Below the pieces are notes generated by a model. It saw only the letters and a program-made list of their open reading frames with translations, did not search any database and was not told where the DNA came from. DNA of 64,000 nt from Agromyces atrinae (GTDB lineage: Bacteria; Actinomycetota; Actinomycetes; Actinomycetales; Microbacteriaceae). A program made the translations under genes and the position numbers. This document shows, in pieces, positions 7,953 to 16,524 of the stretch. The DNA is taken from NCBI RefSeq assembly GCF_013407835.1, contig NZ_JACCBI010000001.1, forward strand, positions 2,542,001 through 2,606,000, given 5' to 3'. The number at the start of each line of letters is the position of its first letter. The first letter of the stretch is position 1.

Positions 7953-10092
7953 CGGTCGTGTCGACGCGAGGAGTGTCGTTCTCCGCGTCATCCGTCTCGG
8001 TCGCGCTCTCGTCGGGGGCGTCGCGTTCGCGGCGACGGCGACGGATCGTGCGCCACACGCCGAGTCCGAACACGATGAACACGATGCTCGCGATGACGAC
8101 GGCGCCGATGCCCTCCCACTCGGCCTGGACGTTTGCGGGGATCCGCACGGTCGTGCCGATGGGCACGCCCGTCGGCGAGGTGAGCGACGTGTCGAGGATC
8201 ACGTCGCCGTTGCCGATTCGCGCCTCGACCGGCACTTTCACGACGGTGCGCGACTTCGGGCCCACGGACGCCGTGACAGTGTCGTCGACGACGAGACGCG
8301 GGTTCGACGGGTTCAGATCGATGACGACGGCGACGTCGTAGGGCGAGGTGTTCTCGACGGTCACGGGGATCTCGGTCTGCGATGCCCACACGTTGATCTG
8401 GCTGCTCGGAAGCACCTGGACCGAACTGAGGGTCGCGCGCGACGACGACTCGTGCGCGCTCATCGCCGTGTTCCAGCCCTCGGTGTCGTTCAGCCAACCG
8501 ACGCCGAGCAGGGCGAGCGTCGAGCGGCTCTCGGGTGCGGTGAGCAGGACGGGGTTCGTGAGCGCGCTCGAGAACTCGGTGAGCGACTCGCCCATCGATA
8601 TGAGGCGGCTGACCGCGGCGACGCGCTCGGTGCTCTCGCCCGCGTCGATGAACGTGCGCGTCTCGGGCGGGGCTCCGATCGCCTGCGAGAGCGTCGCGGG
8701 GCGGTTGGTGGCCATGCCGTCGATGATCGCGAGGGTGGCCTCGACGCGGTTCGGCGTCGGCGTCGTCGATCGGGCGAAGAGACCGAGCACGGTGGGGGCG
8801 CGACCCTCGGTGGCTATGAGGCCGAGTTCGGCGACGAGGCGGGCGTTGGCGGCGGCCCAGTCCGTCTCGTTGGTCGCCTCCTGAGCGCGCTGCAGAGCCG
8901 CTGTGACGGCGGCGTCGGTGACGACCGCGGTCGATCCGCCGAGCGATGATGCGGCGTTCGGCGTGGGGCCGTCGACGGGTTCGACGTTGGCGCTGCCGAG
9001 GATCGCCGTCGTGAGACCCGCGCGGTCGAAGTAGTCGAGATCGGGGAGGGCGACGGTTCCCGCTCCGGGCCAGACGAGATCGGTGCGTGTGTAGTCCCAC
9101 GCGACGAGCTCCTCGGTCGTCGGCACGGTGGCCTCGGCGCCGTCATCCTCGGGTGCGGGGGTCGCCGTGGGCTCGGGGGTGGCCCCGCCGCCCGGCAGGG
9201 GATCCGAGAAGCGGTCGGGATTCAGCACGTCCTCGAACGTCGACGGAGCGAGAGGGGTGGGGATGCCGGCCTGCGACTGAACCGCGATGTCGGCGTCGGC
9301 GTAGGAGAGCGGGAAGATCTCGTTCGGCGCCGACGCGAGACGTTCGAGCCAGGCGACCGCCGACTCGGGCGCCTCATCGCCGAGCACGCGGATCGAGGCG
9401 AGGATCATCGGGTCGATCGCGATGGCGACCGGTCGGCCGTAGACCGCGTCGAGCTGGCGCGAGAGTAGCCCGAAGCCGTCGGTCCAGGTGGCGAGGTCAT
9501 CGGCGGAGATGAGGCCGCGCGACTGCGGCGGAACCGTCAGCGGGGTTGCGAGGGCGAGGTCGACGGCGCCGCCGAGGGTGCCGTCGTCGTAGGTGAGCGT
9601 CGTGCGGCCGCTCGCCTCGGCGTCGCTGCCCTCGAGGGTCGCGCTCACGCGGTGCACGCCGGCCGGGGAATCGGTGAGGAGCGTCGCTTCGGCGGGGACC
9701 GTGAGGGTGATCGTCGCGGTGCCGCCCGCGGGGATGGACGGCGACGGCGTGCGACCGACGATCGAGCCCGCGTCGCCGGCGCCCTCGTCGATCCAGGCGG
9801 CGAGGTCGCTGCGCGATTCGATGACGCCGCTGTCGACGGAGACGGCGATCTCACCCGCGGCGATCGAGGTGTCGGTGTCGTTCGACACGGTGACGCCGAG
9901 CGAGAGCGGCTGGCCGGGGTTCACGATCGGCGTCGAGGAGACGGCCACGACGAGAGAGACGGTTCCCGCGGCTTCGTCTTCTTCGGCGGCGATCGACGTG
10001 CCGGGAGCCGCCAGAGCGGTCGCGAGCGCGGCCGCGAGGAGAGTGAAGAGGAGTCGCCCGCGGCGGCGCGCGGGAATCGACTCGGCCACCAT
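7945..10092 (-). CDS. DUF6049 family exported membrane-anchored protein
   Basis: A 715-aa envelope protein of unknown biochemical function. It has a signal peptide of about 35 residues (Arg-rich start, then an Ala/Leu hydrophobic core), a long extracytoplasmic region rich in Ser/Thr/Ala, a low-complexity Pro/Thr stretch around residues 300-325, and one transmembrane helix near residue 675 followed by an Arg-rich cytoplasmic tail. This is the conserved actinobacterial protein found between murJ and the CCA-adding enzyme. The family position and the eight-base overlap with murJ suggest a cell-wall role, but none has been read directly from the sequence. Confidence 0.85.
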   Translation of the reverse strand: MVAESIPARRRGRLLFTLLAAALATALAAPGTSIAAEEDEAAGTVSLVVAVSSTPIVNPGQPLSLGVTVSNDTDTSIAAGEIAVSVDSGVIESRSDLAAWIDEGAGDAGSIVGRTPSPSIPAGGTATITLTVPAEATLLTDSPAGVHRVSATLEGSDAEASGRTTLTYDDGTLGGAVDLALATPLTVPPQSRGLISADDLATWTDGFGLLSRQLDAVYGRPVAIAIDPMILASIRVLGDEAPESAVAWLERLASAPNEIFPLSYADADIAVQSQAGIPTPLAPSTFEDVLNPDRFSDPLPGGGATPEPTATPAPEDDGAEATVPTTEELVAWDYTRTDLVWPGAGTVALPDLDYFDRAGLTTAILGSANVEPVDGPTPNAASSLGGSTAVVTDAAVTAALQRAQEATNETDWAAANARLVAELGLIATEGRAPTVLGLFARSTTPTPNRVEATLAIIDGMATNRPATLSQAIGAPPETRTFIDAGESTERVAAVSRLISMGESLTEFSSALTNPVLLTAPESRSTLALLGVGWLNDTEGWNTAMSAHESSSRATLSSVQVLPSSQINVWASQTEIPVTVENTSPYDVAVVIDLNPSNPRLVVDDTVTASVGPKSRTVVKVPVEARIGNGDVILDTSLTSPTGVPIGTTVRIPANVQAEWEGIGAVVIASIVFIVFGLGVWRTIRRRRRERDAPDESATETDDAENDTPRVDTTDV

Positions 10093-10162
10093 GACGGCGA
10101 GTCTACGGCGCGAAGGCCCCGAGAACTCTGAGCGCCGCCCGCGTCGCGTGCTTCGCGGCCCC

Positions 10163-10175
10163 TAAAATAGGCGGC
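10163..10175 (+). promoter_or_regulatory. Leaderless-type promoter of the CCA-adding enzyme
   Basis: A TAAAAT minus-10 hexamer at 10163-10168 lies seven bases before ATG 10176, so transcription would begin at or next to the start codon. No Shine-Dalgarno sequence is present, which supports a leaderless mRNA. No good minus-35 box is visible. Confidence 0.65.
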
Positions 10176-11603
10176 ATGCAGAGTGTCGCAGCAGCCCTCG
10201 AGCGGCTCGGCGAACTCGCCTCGTCGCGTGGAGTCGCGCGTCTTGCCGCCGCTTTCGCCGAGGCGGGCCACGAGCTCGCACTCGTCGGAGGCCCCGTGCG
10301 TGACGCCTTCCTCGGGCGACCCATCAACGATCTCGACTTCACGACCGACGCGAACCCCGACGAGATCCTGTCGGTCGTCGAGCCCATCGCCGACGCGGTG
10401 TGGGACATCGGGCGGCAGTTCGGCACGATCGGCGCGCGCCTCGGCGACGACGTCGTCGAGATCACGACCTACCGCACCGACAGCTACGACGGCGAGAGCC
10501 GGAAGCCTGCCGTCGAGTTCGGCGACAGCCTCGAGGGCGACCTCGTGCGGCGTGACTTCACCGTCAACGCCCTCGCCCTGCGGCTGCCGCAGCTCGCACT
10601 CGTGGACCCGTCGGGCGGCATCGACGACCTGCTCGCCGGCATCCTTCGCACCCCCTCTCCGGCGACGCAGTCGTTCGGCGACGACCCGCTGCGGATGATG
10701 CGTGCGGCGCGCTTCGCCTCGCAGCTCGGTTTCACGATCGACACCGACGCCCTTGACGCTCTCGACGAGCTCGCCCCCGAGATCGACCGCATCTCGGCCG
10801 AGCGGGTGCGCGACGAGCTCTCGAAGCTGCTGCTCACCGAGTCGCCGCGCGCGGGCCTCGAGGTGCTCGTCTCGTCGGGCATCGCCGCGCGGGTGCTGCC
10901 CGAACTGCCCGCGCTCCGGCTCGAGGTCGACGAGCACCACCACCACAAGGACGTCTACGAGCACTCGTTGACCGTGCTCGATCAGGCCATCGGCTACGAG
11001 AAGTCGCGCGGCACGCTCGACTCCCCCGACCTCGTCATGCGCCTCGCGGCGCTGCTCCACGACATCGGCAAGCCCGCCACGCGGCGCCTCGAACCAGGCG
11101 GGGTCGTCTCGTTCCACCACCACGACGTGGTCGGAGCCAAGCTCGCGAAGAAGCGCCTGCGCGCCCTGCGGTTCGACAACGACACGATCGCCGCCGTCGC
11201 GCGCCTCATCGAGCTGCACCTGCGGTTCTTCGGGTACACCGACGGCGCGTGGAGCGATTCGGCCGTGCGCCGCTACGTGCGCGACGCGGGCGATCAGCTC
11301 GAACGGCTGCACATCCTCACCCGCTCCGACGTCACGACGCGCAACCGCCGGAAGGCCGACCGCCTCGGCTTCGCGTACGACGACCTCGAGGCGCGCATCG
11401 CCGTGCTCGCCGAGGAGGAGGAGCTCGCCGCGGTGCGCCCCGACCTCGACGGGCAGCAGATCATGGAGCTGCTCGGCGTGGGCCCCGGCCCCGTGATCGG
11501 CGAGGCCTACCGGTTCCTGCTCGAGCTGCGTCTCGACGAGGGCCCCCTCGACCCGGATGTCGCGCGCGAGCGCCTCCTCGCGTGGTGGGCCGCTCGCGAC
11601 TGA
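10176..11603 (+). CDS. cca: CCA tRNA nucleotidyltransferase with HD domain
   Basis: Adds or repairs the 3'-CCA end of tRNAs. The product is 475 aa. The class II nucleotidyltransferase head (LVGGPVRDAFLGR with the DLDFTTDA metal ligands) is at about residues 27-55, the RRDFTVNALAL motif follows near residue 125, and a C-terminal HD domain has LHDIGKP and HHHDVVGAKL. HD-domain forms may also have phosphohydrolase activity. The gene is divergent from DUF6049 and appears to be translated from a leaderless message. Confidence 0.95.
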   Translation: MQSVAAALERLGELASSRGVARLAAAFAEAGHELALVGGPVRDAFLGRPINDLDFTTDANPDEILSVVEPIADAVWDIGRQFGTIGARLGDDVVEITTYRTDSYDGESRKPAVEFGDSLEGDLVRRDFTVNALALRLPQLALVDPSGGIDDLLAGILRTPSPATQSFGDDPLRMMRAARFASQLGFTIDTDALDALDELAPEIDRISAERVRDELSKLLLTESPRAGLEVLVSSGIAARVLPELPALRLEVDEHHHHKDVYEHSLTVLDQAIGYEKSRGTLDSPDLVMRLAALLHDIGKPATRRLEPGGVVSFHHHDVVGAKLAKKRLRALRFDNDTIAAVARLIELHLRFFGYTDGAWSDSAVRRYVRDAGDQLERLHILTRSDVTTRNRRKADRLGFAYDDLEARIAVLAEEEELAAVRPDLDGQQIMELLGVGPGPVIGEAYRFLLELRLDEGPLDPDVARERLLAWWAARD

Positions 11604-11625
11604 CATCCGCGGGTCTCTGCCCGTC

Positions 11626-11700
11626 GAGTGTCGCCGTTTGTGTCGAGAATCGCCGGTAGAGCGGCGACTTTCGATGCCACAGGCGATTCTCGGCGAGATG
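11626..11700. repeat. 75-bp hairpin-bearing repeat, copy A
   Basis: This sequence matches copy B at 12624-12698 at about 66 of 75 positions, in the same orientation. Together they bracket the AbiEi-like gene. Copy A has decayed arms around GCCGTTTGTGTCGAGA, so its hairpin is weaker than that of copy B. Confidence 0.85.
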
Positions 11701-11722
11701 AGTCGGCGAGCCGCAACCGACC

Positions 11723-12586
11723 ATGCACCGGGTGCGCCGAGGTGTGCGCGTCGATGCGGAGGAGTGGGCGGATGCGGGTTTCGTTGCGCGGTACGCGACG
11801 CGCATGCGCGCTGTCGCAGCGACGCGTCATCACGAGCCGGTCTTCTCGCACGTCTCGGCGGCGATCGAGTGGGGTCTGCCCATCGTCGGCCCGCACCTTC
11901 AGCACGTCCATCTCGCCGCGGACGGTCGTCGTGGCGTCCACTCGAAGAACGGCGTCGTGTGGTACCACGATGCGATCACGACGGATGACGTCGTCGAGCG
12001 TCGCGGAGTCCTGGTGACGTCACTCGAACGCACGGTGCGCGACGTCGCGTGCATGCTCCCGTTCGCTTCGGCGGTCGCCGTGCTCGACCATGTCTTCCGT
12101 GACTGGATCGAACTGCCCGACGGCACCCGTGACCGCGGGATCGATCAAGATCGATTCGTGTACGAACTCGTCGTAGGCGCATCCCGCCGCGGCGTCCGCG
12201 GGGCTCGCGCGGCCGCTGCATTCGCGGATCCGGCTGCGGAATCGCCGGGTGAATCGGTCAGCCGAGCGCACATGCACGTGATGCACTTCCCGGCGCCCGT
12301 GCTGCAGGCACGGTTCCCCCGCGCAGACGGCTCGGGCGACGACGTCTCCGACTTCGACTGGCCCGAGCTCGATCGGTTCGGCGAGTTCGACGGTGTCGGC
12401 AAGTACATCCGTGAGGAGTTCACCCGAGGGCGCTCGACGGCTGACGTCGTGCTCGACGAGAAACGGCGCGAGGACCGCATCCGCCGTCACCGCTCGCACG
12501 CGGTGCGCTGGGACTGGCGCATCGCGCTCTCTCCGCGTCTGCTCCGCGAGCACCTGATCGCCCACGGCATCCACCCCACCCGCTGA
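11723..12586 (+). CDS. AbiEi/DUF559-like protein between repeats
   Basis: A 287-aa protein of the actinobacterial group often annotated as AbiEi-family antitoxin-like or DUF559 endonuclease-like. The N-terminal half has the SHVSAAIEWGLP and LERTVRDVACM segments shared with AbiEi-type proteins. The C-terminal half has DFDWPELDRFGEFDGVGKY and VVLDEKRREDRIR, which resemble the D...E-x-(D/K)...K layout of Vsr/DUF559 nucleases. No toxin partner (AbiEii) lies next to it. The upstream spacer and both sides carry 75-bp repeats, so this looks like an inserted cassette. Function is unproven. Confidence 0.65.
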   Translation: MHRVRRGVRVDAEEWADAGFVARYATRMRAVAATRHHEPVFSHVSAAIEWGLPIVGPHLQHVHLAADGRRGVHSKNGVVWYHDAITTDDVVERRGVLVTSLERTVRDVACMLPFASAVAVLDHVFRDWIELPDGTRDRGIDQDRFVYELVVGASRRGVRGARAAAAFADPAAESPGESVSRAHMHVMHFPAPVLQARFPRADGSGDDVSDFDWPELDRFGEFDGVGKYIREEFTRGRSTADVVLDEKRREDRIRRHRSHAVRWDWRIALSPRLLREHLIAHGIHPTR

Positions 12587-12623
12587 CCCGTCATCCGCCC
12601 CGCTCCGTCCCGCGTCCCGCGCC

Positions 12624-12698
12624 GAGTGTCGCCGTTCGTGTCGAGAATCGCCGGTAGAGCAGCGACTCTCGACACGAACGGCGATTCTCGACGAGATG
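12624..12698. repeat. 75-bp hairpin-bearing repeat, copy B
   Basis: Second copy of the repeat at 11626-11700. It contains a perfect 16-bp inverted repeat (GCCGTTCGTGTCGAGA at 12631-12646 and its complement at 12667-12682) with a 20-base loop holding the conserved CGCCGGTAGAGC block. It resembles REP-type elements. It lies between the AbiEi-like gene and rpsF and could also act as a terminator. Confidence 0.88.
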
Positions 12699-12815
12699 TG
12701 GGGCTGGCCGAGCGGGAGGGGAGAGCGGGGTGCGCGAGTTGTGGGCGGATACGTTACACTTGCAAGGTTGCCCGTGTGCCGCATTCGCGGCCTCCTCGGG
12801 TGACGTATGCACAAC

Positions 12816-12858
12816 CCTCCTGTTGCAGAGATACTGCAGCCGTTCAGTCCGAAGGAGG
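12816..12858 (+). promoter_or_regulatory. rpsF leader, S6:S18-type control structure
   Basis: A closing stem CCTCCT (12816-12821) pairs with AGGAGG (12853-12858), which is the rpsF Shine-Dalgarno sequence. Inside is a 7-bp hairpin (12822-12828 with 12834-12840) and a CCG triplet at 12840-12842. The known S6:S18 leader motif uses a conserved CCG in an internal loop, so feedback control by S6/S18 is plausible. The structure is drawn by eye. Confidence 0.45.
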
Positions 12859-12868
12859 TGGGTTAGTC

Positions 12869-13252
12869 ATGCATCAGTACGAGTTGATGGTCATCCTCGA
12901 TCCCGAGATCGACGAGCGCACCGTTGCTCCCAGCCTTGACAAGTTCCTCAATGTCATCCGTAACGATGGTGGATCCATCGAGAAGGTCGACATCTGGGGC
13001 AAGCGTCGTCTGGCTTACGAGATCAACAAGAAGACCGAAGGCATCTACGCTGTCGTCGACTTCACCGCCGAGTCGGCTACGACCAACGAGCTCGACCGCC
13101 AGCTGAACCTCAGCGAAGCGGTCATGCGTACCAAGGTGCTCCGCGCCGAGGAAGGCATCGCTCAGGTCGCCGCCGCTGCCAAGGCCGCTGAGGCCAAGGC
13201 TGCCAAGGCTGCCGCCAAGGCAGCTGCGAAGCCCGCCGCGAAGGACGCCTAG
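12869..13252 (+). CDS. rpsF: 30S ribosomal protein S6
   Basis: S6 binds S18 on the small-subunit platform. The 127-aa product begins [12 protein letters not shown], has the [10 protein letters not shown] motif at about residue 48, and ends in a long Ala/Lys tail typical of actinobacterial S6. The ATG at 12869 follows GAAGGAGGTG by eight bases. The gene opens the operon rpsF-ssb-rpsR-rplI, all on the plus strand with small gaps. Confidence 0.97.
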   Translation: MHQYELMVILDPEIDERTVAPSLDKFLNVIRNDGGSIEKVDIWGKRRLAYEINKKTEGIYAVVDFTAESATTNELDRQLNLSEAVMRTKVLRAEEGIAQVAAAAKAAEAKAAKAAAKAAAKPAAKDA

Positions 13253-13257
13253 TCCTC

Positions 13258-13797
13258 ATGGCCGGCGAGACGATCATCACCGTGGTGGGCAACCTCACCG
13301 CAGACCCCGAACTGCGTTACACGCCGAACGGACTCGCGGTTGCCAACTTCACCATCGCCTCCACTCCTCGTACGTTCGACCGTCAGTCGAACGAGTGGAA
13401 AGACGGTGAAGCGCTGTTCCTGCGCGCGAGCTGCTGGCGTGAATTCGCCGAGCACGTCGCTGGATCACTGACCAAGGGAACACGCGTCATCGCTTCCGGG
13501 CGTCTCAAGCAGCGTTCTTACGAGACGAAGGAAGGGGAGAAGCGCACGGCCATCGAGCTCGAGATCGATGAGATCGGCCCGAGCCTGCGCTACGCCACTG
13601 CCTCCATCACGCGAGCGCAGTCGTCGGGTGGCGGCGGAAACCGTGGCGGTGGTGGCGGAGGATACTCCGCACCGCAGCAGGGTGCCGTCGACGAGCCCTG
13701 GGCTCCCAGCACTCCCGCATCGTCCCCTCAGCAGGGTGGCGGCGGAGATGTCTGGAACACGCCCGGCACCGGCTACGGCGACGAGACCCCCTTCTAA
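13258..13797 (+). CDS. ssb: Single-stranded DNA-binding protein
   Basis: Protects and organises ssDNA at replication forks. An OB-fold covers about residues 1-115 ([19 protein letters not shown] at the start, [14 protein letters not shown] at its end). A Gly-rich disordered linker follows, and the C-terminal tip ends DETPF, an acidic partner-binding tail close to the usual DDDIPF. The length of 179 aa is normal. It starts six bases after rpsF. Confidence 0.97.
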   Translation: MAGETIITVVGNLTADPELRYTPNGLAVANFTIASTPRTFDRQSNEWKDGEALFLRASCWREFAEHVAGSLTKGTRVIASGRLKQRSYETKEGEKRTAIELEIDEIGPSLRYATASITRAQSSGGGGNRGGGGGGYSAPQQGAVDEPWAPSTPASSPQQGGGGDVWNTPGTGYGDETPF

Positions 13798-13858
13798 ACC
13801 CGAGGATGCCTCGTAGGAGGCGTCTCCCGGAACGATTTTCTACAGACAAGGAAAGACA

Positions 13859-14122
13859 ATGGCTGGAAAGAGCAGCGGCGACCGCCGCAAGCCGGCCCGC
13901 GGAGCCAAGGGCGGCAAGAACGCCGCTCCCGCGAAGTCGGTCAAGGTCGGCGTCATCGACTACAAGGATGTCGCGACCCTCCGCAAGTTCATCTCGGAGC
14001 GTGGAAAGATCCGCGCCCGCCGAATCACTGGTGTCTCCGTCCAGGAGCAGCGCCTCATCGCACGTGCCGTGAAGAACGCACGTGAGATGGCTCTGCTTCC
14101 GTACGCTGGCTCGGGCCGCTAA
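13859..14122 (+). CDS. rpsR: 30S ribosomal protein S18
   Basis: S18 is the partner of S6 on the 30S platform. The product is 87 aa with a basic N-terminus, the IDYKD box and the [18 protein letters not shown] core that contacts rRNA. No cysteine is present, so it is the zinc-independent form. AAGGAAAG lies five bases before the ATG. Confidence 0.96.
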   Translation: MAGKSSGDRRKPARGAKGGKNAAPAKSVKVGVIDYKDVATLRKFISERGKIRARRITGVSVQEQRLIARAVKNAREMALLPYAGSGR

Positions 14123-14133
14123 GGAGCAAGACG

Positions 14134-14586
14134 ATGGCAAAGGTAATCCTGACGCACGAGGTCACTGGCCTCGGCGCTGCCGGCGACGTGGTCGAGGTCA
14201 AGAGCGGCTACGCACGCAACTACCTGGTTCCCCAGGGCTTCGCCGTGTCGTGGAGCCGTGGCGGCCAGAAGCAGGTCGAGCAGATCAAGGCGGCTCGTGT
14301 CGCTCGCGAGCTGCACTCGCTCGAGGACGCACAGGCACTCAAGAAGGCTCTCGAGTCGACGAAGGTCAAGCTGTCCGTCAAGGCCGGCTCCGAAGGACGT
14401 CTCTTCGGCTCGGTCAAGACCGCTGACGTGGCTGCTGCCGTTTCGGCTGCCGGTCTCGGCGAGGTCGACAAGCGCAAGATCGAGTTCACGAGCCCGATCA
14501 AGTCGACGGGCGAGCACGAGGCTACGGTTCGTCTTCACGACGAGCTCTCGGCCACGATCACCCTTCAGGTGGTCGCCGCCAAGTAG
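14134..14586 (+). CDS. rplI: 50S ribosomal protein L9
   Basis: L9 is a two-domain protein of 150 aa. The N-terminal rRNA-binding domain has [20 protein letters not shown], followed by NYLVPQGFA, then the long connecting helix and the C-terminal domain ([16 protein letters not shown]). It is the last gene of the operon and is followed 16 bases later by a strong terminator. Confidence 0.97.
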   Translation: MAKVILTHEVTGLGAAGDVVEVKSGYARNYLVPQGFAVSWSRGGQKQVEQIKAARVARELHSLEDAQALKKALESTKVKLSVKAGSEGRLFGSVKTADVAAAVSAAGLGEVDKRKIEFTSPIKSTGEHEATVRLHDELSATITLQVVAAK

Positions 14587-14601
14587 GCGTCGCACGAATC
14601 C

Positions 14602-14635
14602 ATGAACCGGCAGGTCTTCGGACCTGCCGGTTCAT
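14602..14635 (+). terminator. Terminator of the rpsF-rplI operon
   Basis: A perfect 15-bp stem (ATGAACCGGCAGGTC) closed by a TTCG tetraloop at 14617-14620, followed by CGTCGTTTAAG. Confidence 0.93.
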
Positions 14636-14728
14636 CGTCGTTTAAGCTCCGTGACCCCCGCCGGAGGGGGAGGGGCGTACACCACTGATGCACCGTCTCA
14701 CAAGCTCAGATGACCTATCTCGGCGCAT

Positions 14729-14927
14729 TTGTTCACAGTTTCACCCACAGCCCGGCAACCCTCAACCGTCGGTCTAGAGTATTTCTGTTCACACAGACGT
14801 GGAAACTCTTTATAGCTGGTCAAAAGACATTAATTTGTCAGAATCTCTTGAGTTTCCACAGGTTCCCCCACAGGCAGTACACATGCTTGTCGGCGTTTCG
14901 TGCAGATTCTCCACACAGTTATCCACA
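14729..14927 (+). promoter_or_regulatory. Cluster of DnaA-box-like 9-mers upstream of dnaB
   Basis: The 508-bp gap between rplI and dnaB has no gene. It contains DnaA-box-like 9-mers, all in the same direction: TTGTTCACA (14729-14737), CTGTTCACA (14785-14793), GTTTCCACA (14852-14860), TTCTCCACA (14907-14915) and the perfect TTATCCACA (14919-14927). A locally AT-rich stretch lies at about 14779-14850. This may be a DnaA-controlled dnaB promoter or a DnaA-titrating site. Confidence 0.6.
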
Positions 14928-15094
14928 GGGTGAGTTGTGGCCCGGCCGTGTGCTGCCTATCGTGAGTCAGTCGCTGCTCGCCGGGGGTGGGCGCGATACC
15001 CACGCACCGTGTCAGTGGTCGCCGGTAGAACGGTGATCACGGCCGTTGCGCACGCGCACATCGCGCCCAGAAGTCCATCCTGAAGGAGGAGTGA

Positions 15095-16468
15095 GTGTCG
15101 ATCGCCCACCTCGGAATCGCCGAACCCTATGAGGGCGGCGAGTCGCGGCGACCCGATCGCTCTCCCCCGCACGACCTCCTCGCCGAGCAGAGCGCGCTCG
15201 GCGGCATGATGCTGTCGAAGGATGCCGTCGCCGACGTCATCGAGACGCTCCGAGGCCCCGACTTCTACGTGCCGAAGCACGAGGTCATCTTCAACGCGAT
15301 CCTGTCGCTCTACTCGCAGGGTGAGCCCACCGATGTCATCGCCGTGAGTGACGAGCTCGTGAAGACGGGCGACCTGTCACGCGCCGGCGGCGCCGAGTAC
15401 CTGCACACACTCACGAGCCTCGTGCCGACCGCGGCGAACGCGGGCTTCTACGCCACGATCGTCGCCGAGCGTGCACTGCTGCGTCGTCTCGTCGAGGCCG
15501 GCACGCGCATCGTGCAGATGGGCTACGCCGGCGAGGGCGAGACGACCGAGATCGTCAACAACGCCCAGGCCGAGATCTACTCGGTCACCGGTTCGAGCGA
15601 GGCCGAAGACTACGTGCCGCTCACCGAGGCCGTCACCGTCGCGATCGACGAGATCGAGGCCGCGAAGCACACCGACGGCAAGTTCACCGGCGTTCCGACG
15701 GGCTTCGCCGACCTCGACGACCTCACCAACGGCTTCCACCCGGGTCAGATGATCATCGTCGCGGCGCGCCCCGCCATGGGTAAGTCGACGCTCGCGCTCG
15801 ACTTCGCCCGCTCGGCGGCGATCACGCACAACATGCCGACGATCTTCTTCTCGCTCGAGATGGGACGATCCGAGATCGCCATGCGTCTGCTCTCGGCCGA
15901 GGCATCGGTCCCCCTCCAGAACATGCGTAAGGGAACGGTCGACGCCCGCGACTGGACGACGATCGCGTCGACCCGCGGCCGCATCAACGACGCTCCGCTC
16001 TACATCGACGACAGCCCCAACATGACCCTCGTCGAGATCCGCGCCAAGTGTCGCCGCCTCAAGCAGCGTGTGGGTCTCAAGATGGTCGTCATCGACTACC
16101 TGCAGCTCATGACGAGCGGTAAGCGCGTCGAGAGCCGCCAGCAGGAGGTCTCGGAGTTCTCGCGTGCCTTGAAGCTCCTCGCCAAGGAGCTCCAGGTACC
16201 CGTACTCGCGCTCTCGCAGCTCAACCGTGGTGCCGAGCAGCGTTCCGACAAGATGCCGGCGCTCTCCGACCTCCGTGAGTCGGGCTCGATCGAGCAGGAC
16301 GCCGACATGGTCGTTCTCCTGCACCGTGAGGCCGCCTACGAGCGCGACAGCCCCCGCGCGGGCGAGGCCGACCTCATCGTGGCCAAGCACCGTAACGGCC
16401 CCACCCGTACCGTCACCGTGGCCTTCCACGGCCACTTCTCGCGCTTCGCCGACATGGTGCAGGTGTAG
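15095..16468 (+). CDS. dnaB: Replicative DNA helicase DnaB
   Basis: Hexameric helicase that unwinds DNA ahead of the replisome; 457 aa. The N-terminal primase-binding domain starts at HDLLAEQSALGGMML, and the RecA-like motor has Walker A ARPAMGKSTLALDFA near residue 225 and the Walker B segment VVIDYLQLM near residue 330. No intein interrupts it. I chose GTG 15095 because GAAGGAGG lies five to six bases upstream. It is transcribed after the DnaA-box cluster and does not share a transcript with rplI if the strong terminator works. Confidence 0.96.
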   Translation: MSIAHLGIAEPYEGGESRRPDRSPPHDLLAEQSALGGMMLSKDAVADVIETLRGPDFYVPKHEVIFNAILSLYSQGEPTDVIAVSDELVKTGDLSRAGGAEYLHTLTSLVPTAANAGFYATIVAERALLRRLVEAGTRIVQMGYAGEGETTEIVNNAQAEIYSVTGSSEAEDYVPLTEAVTVAIDEIEAAKHTDGKFTGVPTGFADLDDLTNGFHPGQMIIVAARPAMGKSTLALDFARSAAITHNMPTIFFSLEMGRSEIAMRLLSAEASVPLQNMRKGTVDARDWTTIASTRGRINDAPLYIDDSPNMTLVEIRAKCRRLKQRVGLKMVVIDYLQLMTSGKRVESRQQEVSEFSRALKLLAKELQVPVLALSQLNRGAEQRSDKMPALSDLRESGSIEQDADMVVLLHREAAYERDSPRAGEADLIVAKHRNGPTRTVTVAFHGHFSRFADMVQV

Positions 16469-16524
16469 GGGCGAGCGATCCCCGTATCGCCAGTCGACCT
16501 GACGTGTGGTGGTGAAGCCCGACT

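Noticed and set aside
6207..8078. Long plus-strand ORF of more than 600 codons
   Set aside because: It is the complement of murJ. It has no family similarity, is extremely rich in Glu, Asp and Arg, and arises from the codon bias of the real gene.
9921..11606. Long minus-strand ORF over the CCA-adding enzyme
   Set aside because: The plus-strand frame has all the nucleotidyltransferase and HD motifs. The antisense frame has none.
15019..15037. Third copy of the 75-bp repeat
   Set aside because: Only the CGCCGGTAGA core region matches; the arms are absent. It may be chance or a very decayed copy.
14587..15094. The chromosomal origin itself
   Set aside because: oriC normally lies between dnaA and dnaN, and neither gene is here. 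The cluster is better viewed as a DnaA-binding regulatory region.
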